This document shows, in pieces, positions 1 to 8,481 of a DNA stretch of 57,502 nucleotides (positions are counted from its first letter, which is position 1; each line of letters opens with the position of its first letter). This DNA is from an uncultured Lachnospiraceae bacterium (GTDB taxonomy: Bacteria; Bacillota; Clostridia; Lachnospirales; Lachnospiraceae). The stretch spans positions 1 through 57,502 of the forward strand of contig CACZFF010000027.1 in the NCBI GenBank assembly GCA_902780385.1, in the 5' to 3' direction. Both the position numbers and the translations under genes were made by a program. A model generated the notes under the pieces. That model saw only the letters and a list, made by a program, of their open reading frames with translations. It was not told where the DNA came from and did not search any database.

Positions 1-1
1 C

Positions 2-88
2 GATCTGAAGGGGCATTCATCATCGTTTGTGCCGAAGGAGGTCGGGACGACTGTAAAGGAGGGCCGGGCTCCGCCCGGCATGAACTGA
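2..88 (+). CDS. 3' end of an upstream gene (partial, weak)
   Basis: Frame 2 is open from the window edge to a TGA at 86-88 and would encode about 28 residues ending in EGRAPPGMN. It stops three bases before the next start, which is the spacing expected inside an operon. Frame 1 is also open (to 105), so the assignment is uncertain. Too little is present to name a product. Confidence 0.3.
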   Translation, partial: DLKGHSSSFVPKEVGTTVKEGRAPPGMN

Positions 89-91
89 AGT

Positions 92-787
92 ATGAAAAAA
101 TATGACGCTTCAAACATCGTGGAAGTCAACGGAGTGCGCCTTCATTATGCCGTAGAGGGAGAGGGGAGACCGGTCCTTCTGGTCCACGGCAACGCGGAAG
201 ATCACGATCTTTTTGATGTGGAGATCGGCCAGCTTGTCCGGGCCGGATTTCGTGTCTTTGCACCCGATTCCAGAGGCCACGGAGCAAATGAGCCGCTGCA
301 GGAATATCACTTCGACGATATGGCTGAAGACATGTATCAGTTCATCAAAGCCATGAATATGGACAAGCCCGCTTTCTACGGCCACAGTGACGGCGGTATT
401 ATCGGACTTCTTCTGGAGATGAAGCATCCTGGTACACTGGGGGTCATGGCTGTCAGCGGTGTCAATCTCGTGCCGGAGGGCATTGTGCCTGAATTTATTG
501 AAGAGTATACACAGATCAATGAAAAAGAGCACGATCCTCTGATCACCCTGATGCTGACCGAGCCTCATATTGATCCGGAATCCCTGAGGGAGATTTCCAT
601 TCCGGTCCTTGTGACGGCAGGGGAAAATGATCTGATCCTGCCAAGTGAGACGGACCGTATCTATTCGAATCTTCCGGATGCGGAACTTGTGATCGTTGAG
701 GGGGCGGATCACGGAAGTTATATCGTGGAGAGCGAGATAATGGGAAATCTTCTCCTTGACTTTTTTGCCAGAAGGTGGGAAGAATAG
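92..787 (+). CDS. alpha/beta hydrolase
   Basis: A 231-residue soluble hydrolase of the alpha/beta fold, probably an esterase or related enzyme; the substrate cannot be deduced. The oxyanion-hole HGN motif lies at residues 32-34. The nucleophile elbow G-H-S-D-G-G places the catalytic serine near residue 99. The likely acid is in ENDLI (about 179) and the histidine in ADHGSY (about 206), so the triad is complete. There is no signal peptide or membrane segment, so it is cytoplasmic. The lid region between strand 6 and the acid is short. A weak GAAG ribosome site precedes the ATG. A TGn-extended -10 (TGGTATAAT) follows the gene, so dapA downstream is probably transcribed separately. Confidence 0.85.
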   Translation: MKKYDASNIVEVNGVRLHYAVEGEGRPVLLVHGNAEDHDLFDVEIGQLVRAGFRVFAPDSRGHGANEPLQEYHFDDMAEDMYQFIKAMNMDKPAFYGHSDGGIIGLLLEMKHPGTLGVMAVSGVNLVPEGIVPEFIEEYTQINEKEHDPLITLMLTEPHIDPESLREISIPVLVTAGENDLILPSETDRIYSNLPDAELVIVEGADHGSYIVESEIMGNLLLDFFARRWEE

Positions 788-826
788 ACAGAGGTATCAT
801 TTATCTCGGTTCTTTGTTAAAAATAA

Positions 827-835
827 TGGTATAAT
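827..835 (+). promoter_or_regulatory. extended -10 promoter for dapA
   Basis: TGGTATAAT is a TGn-extended consensus -10. No good -35 hexamer lies 16-18 bases upstream, which extended -10 promoters tolerate. The implied leader to the dapA start is about 105 bases, GC-rich and able to fold. It does not match the lysine riboswitch layout that I know. Confidence 0.55.
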
Positions 836-948
836 GAAATTCCAGCGGCCGCGGTGCTGCAGCTCTGCCGCAGCCTGCAATTTCTGTGCGGAGACAGCTC
901 AGACGGCTGCATAAGCTGTACAAGTCATTCATGAGGAGGAAACAGCAT

Positions 949-1833
949 ATGTCTATCTTTAAGGGATCCGGTGTAGCTCTTGTCACACCTATGAAGGAAA
1001 ACGGAGAGATCAATTACGATTCTCTCGAGAGGCTGATCGAGGATCAGATCAAAAACAGCACGGATGCTCTGGTCGTGGTGGGTACTTCCGGCGAAGCGCC
1101 TACACTGGACGATCCGGAACATCTGGAAGCGATCCGTTTTTCTGCGGAAGTAACGAAAGGGAGAGTCCCTGTTGTCGCAGGAACCGGTTCCAATAATACA
1201 GCCCATGCGGTGATGATGTCCGAAGAAGCGGAAAAGCTCGGTGCGGACGGCCTGCTGCTGGTCACACCTTACTACAATAAGGCCACCCAGGACGGTCTCT
1301 ATCAGCATTACCGCACGATCGCTTCCGCGACAAAGCTTCCCTGCATTGTCTACAATGTGCCGTCCAGGACCGGTACCAACATCCTGCCTGAGACCATGGC
1401 AAAACTGGCCAAGGACCAGCCCAACATCGTGGGTATCAAGGAAGCGACCGGCAATATCAGCCAGGTGGCAAAGCTCGCCAGCCTTGTGGACGGAAAGATC
1501 GATATTTATTCGGGAAATGACGACCAGATCGTGCCTCTGTGTTCATTGGGCGGTTCCGGTGTCATCTCAGTTCTCGCAAATGTCGCGCCTCAGCAGACTC
1601 ATGATCTTGTGATGCACTGTCTGGAGGGAAGATACGAGGAGGCAAAGAAACTCCAGCTTAAGGCACTCCCCCTGATCGAGCAGCTATTTATCGAAGTCAA
1701 TCCCATCCCCGTAAAGGCCGCACTGAACATGCAGGGCTTTGACGTCGGCTCTCCCAGACTTCCTCTGACTGAGCTGACAGATGCCCACAAGGAGTCTCTG
1801 AGGAAGGCAATGATCGAATTCGGCTGCCTCTGA
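949..1833 (+). CDS. dapA: 4-hydroxy-tetrahydrodipicolinate synthase
   Basis: DapA condenses pyruvate with aspartate semialdehyde, the first committed step of lysine and diaminopimelate synthesis in the cytoplasm. The 294-residue length is normal for the family. GTSGEAPTL forms the substrate-binding loop, the proton-relay tyrosine is in VYNVPSRTG (about 135), and the Schiff-base lysine is in IVGIKEATGN (about 164). The ATG at 949 is chosen because GAGGAGG sits 7 to 8 bases before it and the product starts at the usual MSIFKGSGVALVTP. An in-frame ATG at 886 has no ribosome site. Transcription probably starts at the extended -10 at 827-835, and a strong hairpin follows the stop. No other lysine genes are nearby. 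Confidence 0.96.
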   Translation: MSIFKGSGVALVTPMKENGEINYDSLERLIEDQIKNSTDALVVVGTSGEAPTLDDPEHLEAIRFSAEVTKGRVPVVAGTGSNNTAHAVMMSEEAEKLGADGLLLVTPYYNKATQDGLYQHYRTIASATKLPCIVYNVPSRTGTNILPETMAKLAKDQPNIVGIKEATGNISQVAKLASLVDGKIDIYSGNDDQIVPLCSLGGSGVISVLANVAPQQTHDLVMHCLEGRYEEAKKLQLKALPLIEQLFIEVNPIPVKAALNMQGFDVGSPRLPLTELTDAHKESLRKAMIEFGCL

Positions 1834-1881
1834 TATATTTCCCTGTTATTTTAAAAGATCCCATAAAATGTGTATCGAATA

Positions 1882-1917
1882 AAAATGTGCCGGAACAAAA
1901 TGATTCCGGCACATTTT
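1882..1917 (+). terminator. Rho-independent terminator after dapA
   Basis: A perfect 14-bp inverted repeat (AAAATGTGCCGGAA and its complement) with an 8-base loop, ending in TTTT. It separates dapA from rlmD. Confidence 0.85.
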
Positions 1918-2020
1918 ATGTGTCCTGTACATGCAGAAAAGGCAGGGCTTATTTGAATGCTGTATCTTTAAATTTTCATCCTACAGCGTAACCGTGCTAT
2001 ATCACAATGCTGACAGCATC

Positions 2021-2029
2021 TGGTATAAT
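2021..2029 (+). promoter_or_regulatory. extended -10 promoter for rlmD
   Basis: TGGTATAAT, identical to the extended -10 before dapA, lies about 80 bases before the rlmD start. No clear -35 hexamer is visible. Confidence 0.45.
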
Positions 2030-2108
2030 CAACAAAGATTTTTTACAAGTCCTTATGCCCTGCAGAGGGTCTGTCTGTAACCGATAGTGTCCTGAATTGG
2101 AGAGATGA

Positions 2109-3569
2109 ATGAAAAAAGGTGAAATCCTGGAAGGGATCGTAAAACGGGTAGACTATCCCGGAAAAGGAGTTGTTGAGACTCCGGAAGGAATATGTATTGT
2201 AAAAAACGTACTGCCCGGGCAGCGGGTGTCGCTTCGTGTGTCCAAAAAACGCCGCGGCAGGGCGGAGGGGACCCTGCAGGAAGTGCTGGAAAAGGCTCCC
2301 GGGGAAAGGACCGCACCCTGTCCGCACTTCGGTAAGTGCGGTGGATGCATATATCTGAATCTTCCTTTCGAGGAAGAGCTGGAACTAAAGCGCAGCCAGG
2401 TAGTGCGCCTTCTGGAGAGTGCAGTGGACCAGGCAGCACAGCTTTGCGGAGTTCCGGCAGAGCAGCTGGCCGTCTCCAAATGGTTCGAGGGAATCAGGCC
2501 CAGCCCGCAGGAATATGAATACCGCAACAAGATGGAGTATACCTTCGGGGATGAATACAAGGATGGTCCGCTTGCCCTGGGCATGCATAAGCGGGGCGGG
2601 TTTTATGATATCGTCACGGTCGACGGCTGCAGGATCACGGATCCCGATTTTTCCCTGATCCTGAAGACCACCCTGCAGTATTTCAGCAAGGCGGAGCTCC
2701 CTTTTTACCATCGACTGCGTCACACAGGCTATCTCCGACATCTGCTGGTACGCAAGGCTGCCTTTACAGGTGAGATCCTGGTGGACCTTGTGACGACGAC
2801 CCAGCTGCAGCCGGATCTCTCTGCTTATGTGAATGAACTGGTACAGCTGCAGGAAAAGGGGCTTTTGAAAGGCCGTTTTGCAGGAATTCTGCACACTGAT
2901 AACGATTCTTTAGCGGATGTCGTTGCAGACCAGGGGACGGAAATCCTGTACGGAAAGGATTTCTTTACGGAGAAACTGCTGGGGCTCCGTTTTAATGTAA
3001 CACCTTTTTCCTTTTTCCAGACCAACAGCCACGGGGCGGAAGTCCTCTATGATACGGCCAGGAAGTATCTTTCCGAAGGAACAATGGCAGGAAAAGAAAA
3101 AGGAATTGTCTATGACCTCTACAGCGGAACCGGAACCATAGCCCAGCTCATGGCACCCACGGCCGAAAAAGTGATCGGCGTCGAGATAGTGGAAGAGGCC
3201 GTCGAGGCCGCCAAAGTCAATGCCGAAAGGAATGGTCTGACCAACTGCTCTTTCCTTGCCGGAGATGTTTTCAAGGTTCTCGATACCATTGAGGAAAAGC
3301 CCGACACTATTATTCTCGACCCGCCCCGTGACGGAATCCACCCCAAGGCTCTGCCCCGGATCCTGTCCTACGGTGTTGAGAACATTCTCTACATATCCTG
3401 TAAGCCGACAAGCCTTGCGCGTGACCTGCCCTCATTCATAGCTGCCGGTTACAGGCCTGTCAGAGGCGTCTGCGTGGATCAGTTCCCATGGACCAGCAGT
3501 GTCGAGACTGTAGTTCTTTTAAGCAGGGAAAAAGTGAACGCATATGCCGATATCGATCCGGATATGTAA
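2109..3569 (+). CDS. rlmD: 23S rRNA (uracil-5)-methyltransferase, RlmD/RumA family
   Basis: A 486-residue SAM-dependent RNA m5U methyltransferase of the TrmA/RumA class. An N-terminal TRAM domain (about 1-58) precedes a [4Fe-4S] cysteine cluster, C-P-H-F-G-K-C-G-G-C near residues 71-80, with a likely fourth ligand in VDGCRITD. The SAM-binding loop is YDLYSGTGTIAQ. DPPRDGIHP is the DPPR motif, and the catalytic cysteine is in YISCKPTSLARD (about 431). This family modifies U1939 or U747 in 23S rRNA, or tRNA U54; paralogue specificity cannot be told from sequence alone. The ATG follows a GGAGAGATGA context. The gene is flanked by hairpins and looks monocistronic. Confidence 0.92.
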   Translation: MKKGEILEGIVKRVDYPGKGVVETPEGICIVKNVLPGQRVSLRVSKKRRGRAEGTLQEVLEKAPGERTAPCPHFGKCGGCIYLNLPFEEELELKRSQVVRLLESAVDQAAQLCGVPAEQLAVSKWFEGIRPSPQEYEYRNKMEYTFGDEYKDGPLALGMHKRGGFYDIVTVDGCRITDPDFSLILKTTLQYFSKAELPFYHRLRHTGYLRHLLVRKAAFTGEILVDLVTTTQLQPDLSAYVNELVQLQEKGLLKGRFAGILHTDNDSLADVVADQGTEILYGKDFFTEKLLGLRFNVTPFSFFQTNSHGAEVLYDTARKYLSEGTMAGKEKGIVYDLYSGTGTIAQLMAPTAEKVIGVEIVEEAVEAAKVNAERNGLTNCSFLAGDVFKVLDTIEEKPDTIILDPPRDGIHPKALPRILSYGVENILYISCKPTSLARDLPSFIAAGYRPVRGVCVDQFPWTSSVETVVLLSREKVNAYADIDPDM

Positions 3570-3607
3570 AAATACAGGCCTTGCCATGCGCAAGGCCTGT
3601 ATTTTTG
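3570..3607 (+). terminator. Rho-independent terminator after rlmD
   Basis: A roughly 15-bp stem (AAATACAGGCCTTGC and its complement) with a five-base loop, followed by ATTTTTG. It starts at the rlmD stop codon. Confidence 0.85.
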
Positions 3608-3617
3608 TAAGGAGAAG

Positions 3618-3826
3618 ATGATGAAAGCAAAAGAGATGGCAGAAGAATAACTTTATCCCGGTCCGGATAGGAGAAAACTATCGGTTCTTTACCTTCAAAA
3701 ACGCTTCCCGGTATAGTTGCGCAGAAGTCGATGGTGCAGACCCGGTAAACCGTATCTTACTCCTCCACTTCCTCCGGGGTCTTTCCCGGGTTGCCCCAGT
3801 TATGAAGCTCATAATATAGTATTGAA
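3618..3826 (+). pseudogene. possible decayed small gene
   Basis: A good ribosome site (AAGGAGAAGATG) leads into a 10-codon frame starting MMKAKEMAEE that stops at once. The adjacent frame then stays open for about 60 codons to TAG at 3826, with protein-like sequence (IGENYRFFTFKNAS, then PVNRILLLHFL). The second part faintly recalls DUF3786-type proteins, but that is a memory-based guess. The opposite strand also carries a plausible tail (ELHNWGNPGKTPEEVEE), so even the strand is uncertain. The simplest reading is a frameshifted remnant. Nothing else is visible between rlmD and the promoter at 3953. Confidence 0.25.
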
Positions 3827-3952
3827 TTTTATATTCCTCTAAGAATAGATATACCGCATGGTTTCAAATAGGAAATACAGACAACAAATTAATAAGGCTT
3901 TCAATACTACCCTCGGCTACCCTCAGTAAGGAGAAAATAATGTTTTGTGGAA

Positions 3953-3981
3953 TTGACAAACCGGTTTGTGTTTCGTATTAT
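3953..3981 (+). promoter_or_regulatory. sigma-A promoter of the BMP transporter operon
   Basis: TTGACA (3953-3958), a 17-base spacer, then TATTAT (3976-3981): a near-consensus promoter. The predicted leader is about 80 bases. The spacer holds a palindrome (next entry), so this is probably a strong repressible promoter. Confidence 0.85.
3956..3969. promoter_or_regulatory. palindromic operator inside the promoter spacer
   Basis: ACAAACCGGTTTGT is a perfect 14-bp palindrome with a central CG. It overlaps the end of the -35 hexamer and the spacer. Operators with a central CG are typical of LacI/GalR-family repressors. No such regulator lies in the window, so a repressor encoded elsewhere is inferred. 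Confidence 0.55.
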
Positions 3982-4066
3982 AAGAATTCCTGAAATTTTA
4001 TTTTCACCACTGCGGTATCTGCAGAAAGCTGTAAATGTGCCGCAGAAATAAACTGGGAGGAAAAAA

Positions 4067-5353
4067 ATGAAAAAGACACTGAGTATCTTACTCGCATTAG
4101 TTCTTGCAATGGGCCTTCTCGCAGGATGCGACGGCGGCGGTAAAAAAACGGAAAATAATGGCGATGATATCGCACCCAATTCCGTTACAGCTGAGGCTCA
4201 GGGTGAACAGCCCGGCGATGACGATTTTCTGCCTGCTGACCAGGTAAAGGTCGGATTCATCACACTGCATGATGAGAACTCCACCTATGACCTCAACTTC
4301 ATCAATGCTGCAAAGGCTGCATGCGAGAATCTCGGCATCAGCGAAGACAATTATCTCATCCGCACCAACATCCCTGAGGGTCAGGAGTGCTATGACACCG
4401 CATGTGATCTGGCTGATGCAGGCTGCAATATCATCTTTGCAGATTCTTTCGGCCATGAAGATTTCATGATCCAGGCCGCAAAGGAATTCCCTGATGTCCA
4501 GTTCTGCCACGCCACAGGTACAAAGGCTCACACTGAGGGACTTCCCAACTATCACAACGCATTTGCTTCCATCTATGAAGGCCGTTATCTTGCAGGCGTT
4601 GCTGCAGGCATGAAGCTCAATGAGATGATCGAGAACGGCGACATCAAGGAAGACGAAGCAAAGATCGGTTATGTCGGTGCATTCACATATGCAGAGGTTA
4701 TCTCCGGTTACACATCCTTCTTCCTCGGCGCACGCTCCATCTGCCCTTCCGCAACCATGGAAGTTACTTTCACAGGTTCCTGGTATGATGAGACTGCCGA
4801 AAAAGAAGGCGCCAATACTCTGATCCATGACGGCTGTGTCCTGATCAGCCAGCATGCCGATTCCATGGGCGCTCCCACTGCATGTGAGACAGCAGGCGTC
4901 CCCAACGTTTCCTACAACGGCTCCACAGTATCTGCATGCCCCAATACCTTCATTGTTTCTTCCAGGATCGACTGGACACCTTACTATGAGTATGCAATCT
5001 CTGCAGTCGCTGCAGGCGAAGAAATCGATGTAGACTATACCGGCACTATCAGCACCGAGTCTGTTGTCCTCACAGAGGTCAATGAGCAGGCAGCTGCACC
5101 GGGAACTGCCGAGAAGATCGCGGAAGTCAGACAGCAGCTCATCGACGAGCAGGTTTATGTTTTCGACACTTCCAAGTTCACAGTTGACGGCAAGACTCTT
5201 GATTCCTACATGGCAGATGTTGATACCGACGCCAACTTCGAAGGCGATACCGAAGTCATATCTGACGGCTATTTCCACGAGTCTGAGTACCGCAGCGCTC
5301 CTTATTTCGACCTGCGGATCGATGGTATCACTCTGAAAGACGAGAAGTTCTGA
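4067..5353 (+). CDS. BMP-family ABC transporter substrate-binding lipoprotein
   Basis: A 428-residue extracytoplasmic binding protein of the basic-membrane-protein (PnrA/NupN) family. The signal peptide ends in the lipobox LLAGC with the lipidated cysteine at 21, followed by a short Gly/Lys/Asn-rich tether. The mature part starts with VKVGFITLHDENSTYDLNF, the usual BMP opening, and continues through NIIFADSFGHEDFM and IGYVGAFTYAEVISGY. Known members bind purine or other nucleosides, so nucleoside uptake is the likely role. It is first in the order lipoprotein, ATPase, permease, permease, as in B. subtilis nupNOPQ. A GGGAGG site precedes the ATG. A hairpin after the gene probably keeps its expression above that of the membrane components. 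Confidence 0.92.
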   Translation: MKKTLSILLALVLAMGLLAGCDGGGKKTENNGDDIAPNSVTAEAQGEQPGDDDFLPADQVKVGFITLHDENSTYDLNFINAAKAACENLGISEDNYLIRTNIPEGQECYDTACDLADAGCNIIFADSFGHEDFMIQAAKEFPDVQFCHATGTKAHTEGLPNYHNAFASIYEGRYLAGVAAGMKLNEMIENGDIKEDEAKIGYVGAFTYAEVISGYTSFFLGARSICPSATMEVTFTGSWYDETAEKEGANTLIHDGCVLISQHADSMGAPTACETAGVPNVSYNGSTVSACPNTFIVSSRIDWTPYYEYAISAVAAGEEIDVDYTGTISTESVVLTEVNEQAAAPGTAEKIAEVRQQLIDEQVYVFDTSKFTVDGKTLDSYMADVDTDANFEGDTEVISDGYFHESEYRSAPYFDLRIDGITLKDEKF

Positions 5354-5437
5354 TGAACTGATTTTGTGATTATGTGCACTGCCGTAAGCTTTCAGCGAAC
5401 GTCAGATTTATGACTGCACAATGTAAACAAACGATCC

Positions 5438-5470
5438 GGGCTGTCACATGAGCAACATGTGGCAGCCCTT
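5438..5470 (+). terminator. hairpin between the binding protein and the ATPase genes
   Basis: GGGCTGTCACATG pairs with CATGTGGCAGCCC (13 bp, one U-G pair) around a 5-base loop. Only a short T-containing stretch follows. It is likely a partial terminator or 3' stabiliser that raises binding-protein mRNA relative to the downstream genes. Confidence 0.6.
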
Positions 5471-5605
5471 CTTGCATCATTCTGACTGTACAGGCTTTAT
5501 TGTAGATACAGAAACTTGTTCAATCAGCCTAATGCGTATTTTTATCTTCTGTGATAAATTATTAATGTAATTTTTTTAACTTCTGAATCCGGCGGAGGAA
5601 CTGCT

Positions 5606-7162
5606 TTGGATAACACTACACCCGCTGTCGCCCTGCGCGGCATTACCAAGACTTTCGGCACTGTTGTGGCTAATCATCACGTAGATCTGGATATACGGAA
5701 AGGAGAGATCCTTGCCCTTCTGGGAGAAAACGGAAGCGGAAAGACCACCCTCATGAATATGCTGTCCGGTATCTATTATCCTGACGAGGGACAGATTTTC
5801 ATCAACGGAGAGGAAGTCACGATACAGTCACCCAGAGATGCCTTCCGCTACGGAATCGGTATGATCCATCAGCACTTCAAGCTGGTAGATGTCTTCACAG
5901 CGACGGAGAATATCATTCTCGGTCTGGAGGAAAAGGGACGCCTGGACCGTGCTGCTGCATCCAGAAAGATCCGGGAGATCTGTGATCTGTACGGCTTTTC
6001 CATCGATCCCGACCGCAAGATCTATCAGATGTCGGTCTCGCAGAAACAGACAGTAGAGATCGTAAAGGCTCTTTACAGGGGAGCTGATATCCTGATCCTG
6101 GATGAACCTACCGCTGTCCTGACTCCCCAGGAGACAGAAAAGCTTTTTGCCGTGCTCCGGAATATGCGTGCCGACGGCAAGGCCATTATCATCATTACCC
6201 ATAAACTCCATGAAGTACAGGCGCTCTCTGACAGAGTTGCTGTCCTCCGCAAGGGGGCCTATATCGGTGAGATGATGACCAGGGACACCAATCCACAGGA
6301 AATGACCAATATGATGGTAGGCCATCAGGTCTCACTCAACATCCGCAGGCCTGACCCCGTGGATCCAAAGCCCCGCATTGAGATCAAGGGCCTTACGGTC
6401 ACTTCTCCGGAAGGAGTGCTCAAGCTGGACCACATTTATTTTGATATCCGCGGCGGCGAGATACTCGGCATTGCGGGTATTTCCGGAAGCGGACAGAAGG
6501 AGCTGCTCGAGGCCATTGCAGGACTGCAGCGCGTGGAGTCAGGTCAGATCCTCTACCTGCATGATGACGGCAGAAAAGAGGAACTGGTCGGCAGAGATCC
6601 CCTGGAGATCCAGAAGCTGGGTGTTGCTCTTTCTTTCGTGCCTGAAGATCGTCTGGGTATGGGTCTTGTCGGCAACATGGATCTGTCAGAAAATATGATG
6701 CTGCGCTCCTTCCGCGCAGGCCATTCCGTTTTCACGGACCGCAAACATCCCCATGAACTGGCGGAAAAAGTTGTCGAGGAACTCGAAGTAAACACACCCG
6801 GTGTCTCCACGCCTGTCCGACGTCTGTCAGGCGGCAATGTTCAGAAAGTCCTTGTCGGCAGAGAGATCGCATCTTCACCCAAGGTACTTCTGACTGCCTA
6901 TGCAGTACGAGGACTGGATATCAATTCTTCCTATACGATCTATGATCTTCTCAACCAGCAGAAAGAGGCCGGTGTGGCAGTTGTCTATGTCGGTGAAGAT
7001 CTCGATGTGCTCCTGGAGCTGGCAGACCGGATCGTCGTTCTCTGCGGCGGACGAGTCAGCGGAATCCTGGACGGCCGCACAGCTGATAAAAATGAAGTCG
7101 GCATGATGATGACTGAGCTGGGAGGCTCCGAGAGAATCAAAGCGAAGGAAAGAGAAGAGTAA
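5606..7162 (+). CDS. ABC transporter ATPase with two nucleotide-binding domains (NupO-like)
   Basis: A 518-residue fused double ATPase of the sugar/nucleoside (RbsA/NupO) class that energises the BMP importer. Domain 1 has Walker A GENGSGKTT near residue 40, signature MSVSQKQ (a degenerate LSGGQ) and Walker B ILILDEPTAVL. Domain 2 has a degenerate Walker A (GISGSGQKE) and an intact signature RLSGGNVQK. Its Walker B region reads LLTAYAVRGLD rather than LDEP, as is common for the second half in this family. The start is TTG at 5606, supported by GGCGGAGG about 8 bases upstream; no ATG fits. It belongs to the operon with the lipoprotein and both permeases. Confidence 0.92.
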   Translation: MDNTTPAVALRGITKTFGTVVANHHVDLDIRKGEILALLGENGSGKTTLMNMLSGIYYPDEGQIFINGEEVTIQSPRDAFRYGIGMIHQHFKLVDVFTATENIILGLEEKGRLDRAAASRKIREICDLYGFSIDPDRKIYQMSVSQKQTVEIVKALYRGADILILDEPTAVLTPQETEKLFAVLRNMRADGKAIIIITHKLHEVQALSDRVAVLRKGAYIGEMMTRDTNPQEMTNMMVGHQVSLNIRRPDPVDPKPRIEIKGLTVTSPEGVLKLDHIYFDIRGGEILGIAGISGSGQKELLEAIAGLQRVESGQILYLHDDGRKEELVGRDPLEIQKLGVALSFVPEDRLGMGLVGNMDLSENMMLRSFRAGHSVFTDRKHPHELAEKVVEELEVNTPGVSTPVRRLSGGNVQKVLVGREIASSPKVLLTAYAVRGLDINSSYTIYDLLNQQKEAGVAVVYVGEDLDVLLELADRIVVLCGGRVSGILDGRTADKNEVGMMMTELGGSERIKAKEREE

Positions 7163-7281
7163 ATGCGTATTTCCCGTTGACCTGCCTGTGCACCGGAGTG
7201 CTCCGGCATGTCGGGAAGAGTAAAAAGTACGCCGGATCAGCACGCCTTGCTGCCGCTGAACTGTTTCGGAAGGAGAAGGAC

Positions 7282-8481
7282 TTGCATAACAAACCGAAAG
7301 AAGCACTTATACATATGTCAAAGCGCAAAGCGCTCACCTGGTATCAGGCCTGGGGAATCCGCCTGATCGCCATCGTGGCCGCTCTGGTCGTCTGCGCTGT
7401 CATCACGTCCCTCACGACTGGACTGAATCCGATCGAGGTCTATGCGACTATGTTCGCGGGAGCCTTCGGCACGACCAGGCGTATGTGGATCCTGGGCAAA
7501 GAGGTGGCAATTCTGCTCTGCATCTCACTGGCTCTTACGCCTGCTTTCCGCATGCGTTTCTGGAATCTGGGCGGCGAAGGCCAGATCCTGATCGGTGCAC
7601 TGGGAACAGCCGCCTGCATGATCGTATTGGGGGATACGCTTCCGAATGTGATCCTCATTCCTGTAAGTATCATTGCTGCTATAGGCTGCGGCGCGGTCTG
7701 GGCTCTGATTCCGGCACTGTGCAAGGCAAAATGGAACACCAATGAGACCCTTTTCACCCTCATGATGAACTATGTGGCAACACAGCTTGTCGCTTATTAC
7801 GTCATTGTATGGGAAGTCCCCAAGGGTTCCGGCAAGATCGGCATTATCAACCAGTCCACAGAAGCCGGCTGGCTTCCTGTCATTGCCGGAAACCGTTACC
7901 TGCTCAATATCCTCTGTGTTGCCATCATGACGATCGGCATGTATATATACCTGACCTATTCCAAACACGGATATGAGATTTCGGTCGTCGGTGAGAGTGT
8001 TGCGACAGCGCGCTATGTCGGAATTAAGGTCGGCTGGACCATCATCCGCACCCTCATGCTTTCAGGCGCCATCTGCGGATTTACCGGTTACCTTCTTGTT
8101 GCCGGAACAGACCATACCCTGACCACAACTCTGGCCGGCGGCCAGGGATTTACGGCTGTCATGGTCGCCTGGCTGGCCAAATTCAACCCGCTTGGCATGG
8201 TCCTTTCCTCGCTGCTGCTGATCTTTCTGGGCAGAGGAGCAGGAGAAATCGCCACGGCATTTTCGCTCAACCAGTCCTTCGGCGATATCCTTACCGGCGT
8301 GATCCTCTTCTTCATTATCGGCAGTGAGTTCTTTATCAGCTACAAGCTGCATTTCAGGGGAAGCGGTCATAAGGACAAGGATGTTCCTGAAACGTCACCG
8401 AACTCTGTGACTTCCGGGACGTCCGATGGGCAGGATTCCGAAAACAGCAAGGAGAAGAGGGAGGATTCGGCAAATGTTTGA
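7282..8481 (+). CDS. ABC transporter permease, BMP/nucleoside type (NupP-like)
   Basis: About 399 residues with roughly ten hydrophobic helices, in the BPD_transp_2 group of inner-membrane permeases that pair with BMP lipoproteins. Family landmarks are FWNLGGEGQILIGA, NETLFTLMMNYVA and the late VVGESVATARYVGI. The C-terminus is a hydrophilic Ser/Asp/Lys-rich tail. The frame opens at 7177, but TTG at 7282 has GGAAGGAG seven bases before it and gives a short hydrophilic lead. ATG at 7315 (MSKRKALTW) is the alternative and has a weaker ribosome site. The stop overlaps the next start by eight bases, so the two permeases are translationally coupled and probably form a heterodimer. Confidence 0.9.
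   Translation: MHNKPKEALIHMSKRKALTWYQAWGIRLIAIVAALVVCAVITSLTTGLNPIEVYATMFAGAFGTTRRMWILGKEVAILLCISLALTPAFRMRFWNLGGEGQILIGALGTAACMIVLGDTLPNVILIPVSIIAAIGCGAVWALIPALCKAKWNTNETLFTLMMNYVATQLVAYYVIVWEVPKGSGKIGIINQSTEAGWLPVIAGNRYLLNILCVAIMTIGMYIYLTYSKHGYEISVVGESVATARYVGIKVGWTIIRTLMLSGAICGFTGYLLVAGTDHTLTTTLAGGQGFTAVMVAWLAKFNPLGMVLSSLLLIFLGRGAGEIATAFSLNQSFGDILTGVILFFIIGSEFFISYKLHFRGSGHKDKDVPETSPNSVTSGTSDGQDSENSKEKREDSANV

Noticed and set aside
836-948. lysine riboswitch before dapA
   Set aside because: The leader is about 110 bases, shorter than the known L-box fold, and no downstream terminator precedes the ribosome site.
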